From Pirellulales bacterium (GTDB lineage Bacteria > Planctomycetota > Planctomycetia > Pirellulales > UBA1268): 64,000 nucleotides of DNA. The notes beneath the pieces were generated by a model, which saw nothing but the letters and a program-made list of their open reading frames with translations, ran no database searches and had not been told where the DNA came from. Positions 44,352 to 54,353 of the stretch are shown here, in pieces (positions within the stretch are counted from its first letter, which is position 1; each line of letters starts with the position of its first letter). The stretch covers positions 1 to 64,000 of the forward strand of contig JAFMIU010000010.1 of NCBI GenBank assembly GCA_017853835.1. Direction: 5' to 3'. Both the position numbers and the translations under genes were made by a program.

Positions 44352-45002
44352 TTATGGCATGCCCAGCGACGGGATTCCCTGTGACGGGGCATTCTGCCGC
44401 GGAGGCTGGAGGCCCTGCATGCCCTGCGGTGGTGGTAGGATCAACTGCTGTTGGGGAGCAGGCAGCGGCGCATACTGCTGGGCCGGAGGCATCGGCGGCG
44501 GCAGCGCGGGAACCGACTGGGGCTGTGGCGGCAGGGCGGGTGCCGCAGGAGCGGCGCTGCTTGCCGGCAGGCTGCCGGCGGCGAGCCGCACCTGCTCGGC
44601 ACGGGCCACCACCGATTCCGGTGGCGTCGAGGCAGCAGGTTGCATGGCGAGATCGACCACCCGCTCGTCGCGCACCTCCCACGGCACCAGATTCTCGGTC
44701 ACGAAGTCGAGCGGAAAGATCTCGTACCACGGCACCGGAAAAGGCTGCCGCACGGTGAGCGTTTCGTAGCCGTCTTTCACCAGACGAATCTTGCGCGTGC
44801 CGTAGTAGACGAAGTCGTGCGACACCGGGGTGGTCCCAAGCTGGTAGTCGTCGACATAGACGAGCGCCCCTGGCGGATTGCTGCGGATCGTCATGCGCCG
44901 CTGAACGCAGCCCGTCGCGGCCGCGACGGCGATCACCAGAAGCACCATGACGCCGCGATGCGGAGAACGGACGGCCGGCGGCAGGAAACGGGCTGGACGC
45001 AT
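44352..45002 (-). CDS. PEGA-domain lipoprotein
   Basis: From ATG 45002 the 216-residue product has a lipoprotein signal (GVMVLLVIAVAAATGC). A PEGA-type beta domain then follows (RMTIRSNPPGALVYVDDYQL, TPVSHDFVYYGTRKIRLV, GYETLTV). After residue 125 it becomes a Pro/Gln/Ala-rich low-complexity tail (PPPMPPAQQYAPLPAPQQQ). PEGA domains occur in surface proteins and are thought to bind the envelope. It heads the operon lipoprotein-PaaK-DUF971 and is divergent from the PP2C gene (152-nt gap). Confidence 0.82.
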   Translation of the reverse strand: MRPARFLPPAVRSPHRGVMVLLVIAVAAATGCVQRRMTIRSNPPGALVYVDDYQLGTTPVSHDFVYYGTRKIRLVKDGYETLTVRQPFPVPWYEIFPLDFVTENLVPWEVRDERVVDLAMQPAASTPPESVVARAEQVRLAAGSLPASSAAPAAPALPPQPQSVPALPPPMPPAQQYAPLPAPQQQLILPPPQGMQGLQPPRQNAPSQGIPSLGMP

Positions 45003-45154
45003 GGTTCGGACAGTAGAAGGACGCCATGACCGCCGCCAGAGCAGCAGATCTTGCGCAACCTTCCCGCCCCCCCTGGAGTCGCGACCCGCCGGCGTGGTGG
45101 CTAGACTCTGCGTTTTCAGCCTGTCCCCACCCCACCCCCTAAGGGCGCCGTCGC

Positions 45155-46492
45155 GTGGGATCCGCCACCACCCTCGAATACTGCGAGCTGAGCGACATCG
45201 GTCGGCGGCGTTCCGCCAACCAGGATGCCGAGGTGGTGCTCGTGCCGTGGAGCCGCGAGCAGTTTCGACAGCGTGGGTGGCTCTTCGTGGTGGCCGACGG
45301 CATGGGGGCCCACGCCGCCGGTGAAACGGCCAGCGCCCTGGCGGTGGAGCACGTGCCGCGGATCTATGAGCGAGCCGCCTCACGATCGCCGCCGCTGGCG
45401 CTCAAGGCGAGCATCGAACAGGCCAACGCCGAAATCCACACCCGCGGCGAGGCGTCGCACGACCTTCAGGGGATGGGCACGACCTGCACCGCGCTCGCGA
45501 TTCTTCCGCGAGGAGCGATCGTCGGGCATGTCGGCGACAGCCGAGCGTATCGCGTTCGCGGCACCACGATTGACCAGCTCTCCCGCGACCACTCGCTCGT
45601 GTGGGAACTCGAGGCGCAGAAGGTTCGCGTCGAGGAGATGGTGCCCCGCAACATCATCACCCGCTCCCTCGGCCCGCACCCGACGGTGTCGGTCGATCTC
45701 GAGGGACCATTTCCGATCGAGGAGAACGACGTCTTCGTCGTCTGCAGCGACGGACTCTCCGGACAGGTGAGCGACGAGGAGATCGGACTCCTCGCCGCCA
45801 GTCTTTCTCCTGCCGATGCCGGGGCCGCCCTCGTGGGACTCGCCCTCGTGCGCGGCGCGCCCGACAACGTCACGCTGATCGTGGCGCGAGCCGGTGAGAA
45901 GGAGGCGTCGCTCGATGCCGGCATCTCGCCATGGCCACTCACCGACGTCGCCCCGGCACCGAGCGCGCGCACCGTGCCGTGGCGATTGTTGGCGCTCGCG
46001 GCGGCGAGCCTTCTGGTGGCGCTGGTGGCCAATCCCTCGAGCGACCTCATGAAGGGGCTCATCGCCGCGGACGGTGCCATCGGCCAGTCCCTCGGCGAGG
46101 GACTGGCCCAGGCCGTGGCCTTTTCGGTGGCGGCGGTGGCTGGCCTGCTGTGCATCGGCTCGCTGCTCTCGGCCGTGCTGGCGGCGATGGCTCCGTCGGG
46201 CGAACCGGTGCGGGTCTTGCCGCCAGGATCACTTCTGGGGGAAGGCCCCTACCGCACCTATGACTGTGCGGCGACCGAAGCCCGTCTCGATGGCATCGTC
46301 GACAGCGTCGAATCGGCGGCCGACGGCCTTGCCTCCGCCGAACGGGCAGCGCTGCTCGACGCGGTGGCTACCGCACGACGAACGATCCGTTCGGGCGACA
46401 TGACAGCGGCGATGAGAGACACCGTGACGGCCGTCGCGACCTACCGGCAGGCGGTGAACGACGCCCGCGAGCGAACGTCCTCCGACGGCTGA
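45155..46492 (+). CDS. PP2C-type Ser/Thr protein phosphatase with two membrane helices
   Basis: It would dephosphorylate proteins in the cytosol, reversing Hanks-type kinases. The 445-residue product starts at GTG 45155 (AAGGG about 9 nt upstream). It has the PP2C motifs SANQDAEV, VADGMGAHAAGE, GMGTTCTALA, VGHVGDSRAYRV, CSDGLSGQVSDEE and APDNVTLIVA, so all metal-binding Asp residues are in place. After residue 250 two hydrophobic helices (about 275-295 and 320-350) and a helical tail follow. Its last 52 nt overlap the convergent GH16 gene. Confidence 0.9.
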   Translation: MGSATTLEYCELSDIGRRRSANQDAEVVLVPWSREQFRQRGWLFVVADGMGAHAAGETASALAVEHVPRIYERAASRSPPLALKASIEQANAEIHTRGEASHDLQGMGTTCTALAILPRGAIVGHVGDSRAYRVRGTTIDQLSRDHSLVWELEAQKVRVEEMVPRNIITRSLGPHPTVSVDLEGPFPIEENDVFVVCSDGLSGQVSDEEIGLLAASLSPADAGAALVGLALVRGAPDNVTLIVARAGEKEASLDAGISPWPLTDVAPAPSARTVPWRLLALAAASLLVALVANPSSDLMKGLIAADGAIGQSLGEGLAQAVAFSVAAVAGLLCIGSLLSAVLAAMAPSGEPVRVLPPGSLLGEGPYRTYDCAATEARLDGIVDSVESAADGLASAERAALLDAVATARRTIRSGDMTAAMRDTVTAVATYRQAVNDARERTSSDG

Positions 46493-49086
46493 CGCGTGGC
46501 CCGCGCGTCGCGCCGCCGCACGGCAACCGTCAGGCGATATCCCACGGCCACCGTCGCCCGGCTTCGCCGACGGCATGCGAGGACCACCGCTCCCGCAGCC
46601 GCCCCCGCGATCGGCAGCATGGCTGGTTCTGGAACCGACGCCACGCCCGCCATCGACGAGGCGGCCAAGAACGGGCCAACGTCGAACAGCGCAGTGCTCA
46701 CGAAATCCGACATGTCGAGCAGATCGACGATGCCGTCGTAGTTGAAGTCGCCCTGTGCCCAGGTCGAGGCCACCGACAGGTCGAACATTCCTTCGCCGAG
46801 GATCCCACTGACGTCGAGGATGTCGATCGTGCCGTCGAGGTTCGTGTCGCCCGGGGCCGTCACCGCGAGGACGGTGGCGCCCGTCCCATCGTCCATCCAG
46901 CCGATCGCCCGGGGCTGGCCGGCAGCTGTCGCCGCCGCTGCGAGCGACGACGTGATGCCACCCGTGCCGTTCCAGCCACCGTCACCACGCCCCGCCTGCA
47001 GATCAGCGACGAGGGCCGCCTGAGGGATGCCGTTGGCCGCCACGACGAACCTCGATCCAGCGATGTCGACCAGCCCGCCACTGGCCTGGTCCACCAGGAG
47101 GCTCGCCACCCGAAAGGTCGGGATCGCACAATCAACCCGCCCGCTGCCGCTCACCGTGAGCGCGGGCGTGGCGGAGAACCCTCCCGATTCCACGACCAGA
47201 TGACGCACGGAGAGCGACCCGTGCACGAGCATCGACGTCCCCTGGACCACGCCCCCGGCCAGCCGCAGCTCCGGCGTGCGCATCATCAGCCCTTGGTTGG
47301 GCGCAAGCGTTCCCCCCTGCACGACGATCGGACTCGACGCGAGTGCCGTCATTGAGGTGACCCGGAGCGTGCCCTCCTGCACCGAGGTGGTGCCCGTGAA
47401 CGTGCTGCTGCCCGACACCGTCCACGTTCCCGTCCCCAGCTTGGCCAGATGCACCATGCCCGTGCCGTTGGTGATGCTGCCGGAGATCTCTCCCTGGCCG
47501 GCGCCCATGAGCGTGAAGGTGCGATTTCCCGTCGCGTGGGTGGTGAGGGCCACGCCCCCCGCCGCGGGATCGGCACCGCTGAACTTCATCAGCCCACCGT
47601 CGGCGCTGATGGCATACGAGCCTCCGCTCACGCCCGCCGAGACCGTGCCGAGAAACGTGTTGGTGCCGCTGAGGTTGACGAGCCCCACGCTCGCGTTGTT
47701 GCGTCCGCTGAAGACGATGCGATTGGGGATGGTGCGGTTGTCCTGCACCTCGATCCGGGCGGTGGTGGCGTTGCCCGAGGGGCCGAGGCTCACGGTGCCC
47801 GAGCCGAAGGGCGTGGAACGGGTGACGCGGGCCACGGCCGGGCCCTGGGCACCCGAGTCGATGGAGGTGTTGCCCGTGTAGGTGTTGTTGTTGGCAAACA
47901 CCACCGGGCCGCTGCCGTCGATCGTGAGATTCCCCTCGCCGACGATGGTTCCGGTGAGCCAGAGGGGCTGGCTCGAGTCGTTCACGATCGCCGTGGTGGT
48001 CTCGTAGAGTTCGAGGCGGGAGGCAACCGTCTGCGGCTTGGTCGTGGCCGCCGCGACCGTGATCGATGGCGTGCCGCTCGACCGCGCCAGCTGGAGCGAA
48101 GCCCCCGCGTCTCCGACGGTGTAGGACGTCGAGGTGGAGCTGAAGGCGAGCCCGCCCACCGTGCGAGGCTGGTTCCAGTCGAGGGTCACGGAGGCATTGG
48201 CATTCGTGCCAAACGACGCGACCTGGTCTTCGTACTTTGGCACACCCCCGCTCCAACGGCTCGCGGTATCCCAGGAGCCGCTGCTCGAGGTGCCGCTGAA
48301 GGCGATCATGCCGGTTGTGGCCGGGATCTGGTAGACCCGCACGTAGTCGATCTTGGTCGCGTCGCTCGCGCCGGCTGGCCACTGCGCGAGCGACGGCGTG
48401 CCGGGCCAGCCGCCGACGGCGTAGTTGAGGATCAGATACATCGACGTCATCTGCGACACGGCGGTGGCGTCGGAAAAACTGCTCACCTGAGCCCCGTCGA
48501 AATAAAACCGCACCAGCGAGTCCGACACCCACTCCATGCCGAACGTGTGCCAGCCGGTGTTGAGCGCACCGGCCGACGACGGATTCACCCGCCCTGCCCC
48601 GGCGGAGTTGCCGCCGCTGCTGTTCACATAGTGGAAGGCCGTGTGGTAGTCGGTGTTGGCATAGCCGCTCGCCCCACCGTTCGTCGTGAGCGGAAACTCC
48701 ATGATGTCGGCCTCCGGAGGCCAGCCATTGTCGAGGCCCCAGAACGCCGGCCATGAGCCTGGCGTCGTCGGGAGAAACATGCTGGCCTCGAAGTAGCCGC
48801 CATCGAACCGCTCCAGGGAATAGCCCGTCGAAATCACGCCCGACGTGAACGCCTTGCCTCCCTGCGCGGTCCGTTCCGCCTTCAGCGTGACCGACCCGTC
48901 TCCCAGGATCACGTTGGATGATGCCATGTAGGCATCGTGGTTGTGGGTCCTGCCCCAGGGATACGCGTCGATCCACTTCACCGGGTCAAGCGACGCCCCG
49001 TTGAACTCGTCGGCAAAGACGAGTTTGTACGACGAGGACGGTGGCGCGGCGTGGGCCGTCGCCGACGCCGCCACCCCACCGAGCAT
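46441..49086 (-). CDS. large surface protein: GH16 + beta-strand repeats + dockerin-like + PEP-CTERM
   Basis: The product is 881 residues from ATG 49086. The GH16 glycoside-hydrolase domain (20-255) has the catalytic pattern WPPEADIMEF (Glu125, Asp127, Glu130), so it probably cleaves a beta-glucan or sulfated galactan. It is followed by autotransporter-type repeats (NNNTYTGNTSIDSG, STFTGTTSVQEGTLRV), a dockerin-like pair (DTNLDGTIDILDV, GDFNYDGIVDLLDMSDF) and a PEP-CTERM tail SVPEPAMLPIAGAAAG with CRRRSR. About 40 extra residues after the anchor overlap the PP2C gene. The start is odd: ATG 49086 leaves a signal peptide too short, and the frame upstream contains a TGA (see findings). Confidence 0.85.
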   Translation of the reverse strand: MLGGVAASATAHAAPPSSSYKLVFADEFNGASLDPVKWIDAYPWGRTHNHDAYMASSNVILGDGSVTLKAERTAQGGKAFTSGVISTGYSLERFDGGYFEASMFLPTTPGSWPAFWGLDNGWPPEADIMEFPLTTNGGASGYANTDYHTAFHYVNSSGGNSAGAGRVNPSSAGALNTGWHTFGMEWVSDSLVRFYFDGAQVSSFSDATAVSQMTSMYLILNYAVGGWPGTPSLAQWPAGASDATKIDYVRVYQIPATTGMIAFSGTSSSGSWDTASRWSGGVPKYEDQVASFGTNANASVTLDWNQPRTVGGLAFSSTSTSYTVGDAGASLQLARSSGTPSITVAAATTKPQTVASRLELYETTTAIVNDSSQPLWLTGTIVGEGNLTIDGSGPVVFANNNTYTGNTSIDSGAQGPAVARVTRSTPFGSGTVSLGPSGNATTARIEVQDNRTIPNRIVFSGRNNASVGLVNLSGTNTFLGTVSAGVSGGSYAISADGGLMKFSGADPAAGGVALTTHATGNRTFTLMGAGQGEISGSITNGTGMVHLAKLGTGTWTVSGSSTFTGTTSVQEGTLRVTSMTALASSPIVVQGGTLAPNQGLMMRTPELRLAGGVVQGTSMLVHGSLSVRHLVVESGGFSATPALTVSGSGRVDCAIPTFRVASLLVDQASGGLVDIAGSRFVVAANGIPQAALVADLQAGRGDGGWNGTGGITSSLAAAATAAGQPRAIGWMDDGTGATVLAVTAPGDTNLDGTIDILDVSGILGEGMFDLSVASTWAQGDFNYDGIVDLLDMSDFVSTALFDVGPFLAASSMAGVASVPEPAMLPIAGAAAGAVVLACRRRSRATVAVGYRLTVAVRRRDARATRQPSEDVRSRASFTACR

Positions 49087-49390
49087 CGCCAGCCACCAGA
49101 GCCCACGGCGAAGAGGAGGCAGTCATTGGGTCATGCCACCACGATCGGCGTGCGATTCAACGGGGAAACGGAGCGTCGACCGGTATCGTAGTTGCCGGAC
49201 CTTCGACCCTCAATGAATCGGTCGCAGCGGCCTCCCTTCTTCGTCAATCGGCAGGGTTTCTCACCACGGCTTACCCCGCCCCCGCGGTCACCGCAGACAC
49301 CCGCACGAGGCCCCAGAGGGGTTCAAGGCCTGCTCCGCCATGCGTCGATCGCCACGGGGCGGGGACCGACAGGCAACGGGGGGCGGCACC
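49087..49390. promoter_or_regulatory. divergent intergenic region between the GH16 and kinase-like genes
   Basis: This is a 304-nt stretch whose first 50 nt probably encode the missing front of the GH16 signal peptide (RRGLWWLA on the minus strand). I found no convincing promoter pair, repeat or small gene in the remainder. Confidence 0.3.
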
Positions 49391-50248
49391 ATGGCGACGG
49401 TGGCAGTGCACGGCGACGATCATGCGGACCATGTCCGATCACGACCGGCGACCTTCCGGGCCTTGGGCACGGCGGAGCCTCCGGCGGCCATCTCGCTGGA
49501 CGGTGAAACCTTCCTGCTCGACGAGGTGCTCAAGCACGACTCGTGGGCCGCGACGGCGGTGTATCGCTCCGAGACCCGGGCGGCGAAGTGCAAGTTCAAT
49601 CGAACCCAGTCGATCGGTCCGGTGCCGATGCGATGGCTCGGCCGGTACCTGGCATTCCGCGAGCAGTGGTTCATGGACCGGCTCGCGGGGATCGAAGGCA
49701 CCCCCGTGTCGCTCGGCGCCGTTTCCGTCCATGGTGAGCCGGTCGCCACGGCCGTCGCACACGAATGGATCGAGGGGCACGCCCTCGCGGAGGGGGAGGC
49801 GGTCGACGACTGGTTCTTCCCGCAGCTCGAAGCGATCCTCGACGAAGCCCATCGACGCGGCATCGCCCACGTCGATCTGCACAAGCGGGAAAACATCCTC
49901 GTCGACGACCAGGGGCGGCCCTTTCTGATCGACTATCAGATCTCGTTCGGGATCGCGTCGGAGCGTGCTGGAGCCCGCGTGCTGCTGGGGGGCCTTCTGC
50001 GGCTCCTGCAGCGATGTGACCGCTACCACCTGCTGAAACACCGCGTGAAGCACCGGCCCGACCAGGTGGGACTTACGCTCGCCGACATGCAGCGGATGCG
50101 GCCATGGTGGATCCGCGCCCACCGCTGCGTGGCCGTGCCGTTTCGCACGTTCCGCCGCCGGCTCCTGACCGTGCTTGGCATCCGTTCGAAGAGCGGCCAC
50201 GCCTTCAGCGAGGCCTTCCCTGAAGTCGCGCACCGCCGCGCCGCCTGA
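49391..50248 (+). CDS. LPS/Kdo-kinase-like protein kinase
   Basis: From ATG 49391 the 285-residue product has a kinase-like fold. Key features are a candidate nucleotide-binding Lys in AAKCKFNRTQ, the catalytic loop AHVDLHKRENILV (HxDLHxxN type) and a metal-binding LIDYQIS. A basic C-terminal part (RTFRRRLLTVLG) follows. This pattern is closest to the WaaP/KdkA/RIO-like group that phosphorylates lipid A core sugars or proteins. It is convergent with the sulfatase, 12 nt apart. The substrate is unknown. Confidence 0.7.
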   Translation: MATVAVHGDDHADHVRSRPATFRALGTAEPPAAISLDGETFLLDEVLKHDSWAATAVYRSETRAAKCKFNRTQSIGPVPMRWLGRYLAFREQWFMDRLAGIEGTPVSLGAVSVHGEPVATAVAHEWIEGHALAEGEAVDDWFFPQLEAILDEAHRRGIAHVDLHKRENILVDDQGRPFLIDYQISFGIASERAGARVLLGGLLRLLQRCDRYHLLKHRVKHRPDQVGLTLADMQRMRPWWIRAHRCVAVPFRTFRRRLLTVLGIRSKSGHAFSEAFPEVAHRRAA

Positions 50249-50260
50249 CCCGTCGAGGTG

Positions 50261-51841
<1,581 letters not shown>

Positions 51842-52039
51842 GATGTCCCTCGAAGATGAATGCTGGAGTGGATCGGCGACGGGCCGGCCCCGACGACGGA
51901 AGCATCCTGCCCCCCGTCATGGCGCGAGTCAAGCATGGGAGCCCGGCTGCAGGCATGACGTCGTGCCGTGGCACCCGTATTTCCGTGGGCGAAATCGCTC
52001 TGCCCCCGCACCGTCGGCCATCGCTACACTTCCGCCGCC

Positions 52040-53224
52040 ATGAAGATCATCTCGCGGTACGTTCTCTGGGAGCTGCTCCAGGTGTTCCTGGTGGCGCTGA
52101 CGGCGCTCACCCTCTTCATGCTGGTCGTGGGCCTCGTCCGCGAGGCCCAGCAGCAGGGGCTCGGGCTTGTCCAGATTCTGCTGCTCGTGCCCTACGTCCT
52201 GCCCGAAGCCATGCGGTTTGCCGTGCCCGGCACGATGCTCTTCGCCGTGGCGAGCGTCTTTGGCCGAATGTCGGCGTCCAACGAGGTGATCGCCCTCAAG
52301 GCGGCGGGCATCTCGCCGATGGCGATCATCTGGCCCGCCGCAGGCCTGGCGATCGTCGTGAGCTTCGTGTCGGTGTGGCTCAACGATGTCGCCGTGTCGT
52401 GGGGCCGCGACGGCGTCCGCCGCGTGGTGGTCGACAGCGTCGAGCAGATCATCTACGGACGACTGCGGCAGCAGCGGTCGTACAGCACCTCCCAGATCTC
52501 GATCAACGTGAAGGCCGTCGACGGCCACCGGCTGATCCGCCCCACGCTGTCGTTTCAGTCCGGGGGCAGCGGGCCGCCGGCCACCGTGTCGGCCGCGGAG
52601 GCCGAACTCCACGCCAACGCCACCAACGGCACGCTCGTGGTGACGTTTCGTGACGGCACGATCCACATGGGCGATTACACGGCCTCGTTTCCCGACACCA
52701 TCATCCGCGAGGTGCCGCTCGACGCCGTCAGCCGCAAGAACACCACCTCGACAAGCCCCTCCGAGATCGCGATGGCGCAGTTCGCGCAGGCGAGGATCGA
52801 CGAAACGGCGAGGATCGACCGCATCGAGCAGCTCGTCGCCGGCAAGACGGCGATGGGCATGCTCACCGGCCGCACGGAAACCACCGCCCCGCACTTCACC
52901 GGCTACGAGCGGGAACTCCTCAAGCAGGAGAAAAACCGTCTCAATCGCATCGTGATGGAGCCATGGCGGCGGTGGGCCAACGGCTTCAGCTGCCTCTGCT
53001 TCGTGCTCGTCGGCGCCCCGATGGCGATCCGCATGCGGAATGCCGACTTCCTCACGAGCTTCTTCCTCTGCTTTCTCCCGATCCTGATCGTCTACTACCC
53101 CGTCTTCATGCTCGGGGTCGATCAGGCCAAGCGTGGATCGGTGCCTCCGTCAGCCGTCTGGATGGGCAACGTCCTCATCACCCTCTGGGGGTGGTGGCTG
53201 CTCCGCCGGGTGATCCGACAGTAG
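52040..53224 (+). CDS. LptF/LptG (YjgP/YjgQ) family permease
   Basis: LptF/G subunits extract LPS from the inner membrane with the LptB ATPase. From ATG 52040 the 394-residue product has three N-terminal helices (LWELLQVFLVALTALTLFML; FAVPGTMLFAVASVFGRMS; IIWPAAGLAIVVSFVSVWL), a periplasmic beta-jellyroll-like domain and three C-terminal helices ending WWLLRRVIRQ. ASNEVIALKAAGIS is the typical coupling motif. Only one such gene is here, so its partner is elsewhere. With the LptD-like gene at 63.5 kb it indicates an LPS-bearing outer membrane. Confidence 0.88.
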   Translation: MKIISRYVLWELLQVFLVALTALTLFMLVVGLVREAQQQGLGLVQILLLVPYVLPEAMRFAVPGTMLFAVASVFGRMSASNEVIALKAAGISPMAIIWPAAGLAIVVSFVSVWLNDVAVSWGRDGVRRVVVDSVEQIIYGRLRQQRSYSTSQISINVKAVDGHRLIRPTLSFQSGGSGPPATVSAAEAELHANATNGTLVVTFRDGTIHMGDYTASFPDTIIREVPLDAVSRKNTTSTSPSEIAMAQFAQARIDETARIDRIEQLVAGKTAMGMLTGRTETTAPHFTGYERELLKQEKNRLNRIVMEPWRRWANGFSCLCFVLVGAPMAIRMRNADFLTSFFLCFLPILIVYYPVFMLGVDQAKRGSVPPSAVWMGNVLITLWGWWLLRRVIRQ

Positions 53225-53329
53225 CCGTGCACCTGTTGCCCGCGGGCGGGGATGTGTCACAATCCCCTGAATCGGTCCTGGGGAATCGGTCCTGGGATTG
53301 ATCCACGTTTTCGCCACGGAGCCCGTCGC

Positions 53330-54328
53330 ATGCCTCGCCCCGTCACGCTGTTCACCGGCCAATGGGCCGACCTTCCGCTTGAAGACCTGGCCCGCAAGGC
53401 CCGCGAGTTTGGCTACCAGGGCCTCGAGCTCGCGTGCTGGGGGGACCACTTCGACGTCACGCGGGCCCTCGAAGAAAACGGCTACTGCGCCGCCAAACGC
53501 GACACCCTCGAGCGGCACGACCTCTCCGTGTATGCCATCTCCAACCACCTCGTCGGCCAGGCCGTCTGCGATCGGATCGACGAGCGTCACAAGTCGATCC
53601 TTCCTCCGCATGTCTGGGGCGATGGGGATCCCGCCGGCGTCAACCGTCGCGCGGCGGAGGAGATGAAAAACACGGCCCGAGCCGCACAGAAGCTGGGCGT
53701 GTCGGTCGTGAACGGCTTCACCGGGTCCGCGATCTGGCACCTCCTCTACTCATTTCCGCCGGTCCCCGAGTCGATGATCGCCGGGGGCTTCGCCGAGTTT
53801 GCCGACCGGTGGAACCCGATCCTCGACGTGTTCGCCGAGTGCGGTGTGCGATTCGCGCTCGAGGTGCATCCCACCGAGATCGCCTTCGACATCGTCACCG
53901 CCCAGCGGGCGCTCGATGCCCTCGGTCGCCGCGAGGAGTTTGGGTTCAACTTCGATCCAAGCCACCTCCATTGGCAGGGCGTCAGTTCCGTCGAGTTCAT
54001 CCGCACGTTCTACGACCGCATCTACCACGTGCACGTGAAGGATGCGATCGTCACGCTCAACGGCCGATCGGGCATCCTCGGCAGCCACCTCAACTTCGGA
54101 GATCCCCGCCGCGGGTGGGACTTCCGATCGCCGGGACGCGGTGGTGTCGATTTCGAGGAGATCATCCGGGCGCTCAACCAGACCGGCTACGAAGGCCCGC
54201 TCTCGGTCGAGTGGGAGGACTGCGGCATGGATCGCGAACACGGCGCTGCGGAAGCGGCCCGGTTTGTGAAGAACCTCGACTTCTCCCCGAGCAACCGGCA
54301 GTTTGATTCCGCGTTTGCCGAATCGTGA
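53330..54328 (+). CDS. sugar phosphate isomerase/epimerase-family TIM-barrel protein
   Basis: From ATG 53330 the 332-residue product matches the xylose-isomerase-like TIM-barrel superfamily. Blocks include [19 protein letters not shown], the metal-ligand strand [13 protein letters not shown] (Glu), [12 protein letters not shown] (Asp/His), YHVHVKDAI (His) and [15 protein letters not shown] (Glu). All four usual metal ligands are visible. Members include inositol- and sugar-catabolic epimerases, and the substrate cannot be read from sequence. It is followed after 25 nt by the HExxH protein. Confidence 0.85.
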   Translation: MPRPVTLFTGQWADLPLEDLARKAREFGYQGLELACWGDHFDVTRALEENGYCAAKRDTLERHDLSVYAISNHLVGQAVCDRIDERHKSILPPHVWGDGDPAGVNRRAAEEMKNTARAAQKLGVSVVNGFTGSAIWHLLYSFPPVPESMIAGGFAEFADRWNPILDVFAECGVRFALEVHPTEIAFDIVTAQRALDALGRREEFGFNFDPSHLHWQGVSSVEFIRTFYDRIYHVHVKDAIVTLNGRSGILGSHLNFGDPRRGWDFRSPGRGGVDFEEIIRALNQTGYEGPLSVEWEDCGMDREHGAAEAARFVKNLDFSPSNRQFDSAFAES

Positions 54329-54353
54329 TCCGCCGTCCTCCGGAAGGCGCGTG

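Noticed and set aside
44344..45135. N-terminal extension of the PaaK-like frame
   Set aside because: The extra 264 codons overlap the PEGA lipoprotein in another frame and have no ligase similarity. ATG 44343 gives the normal length.
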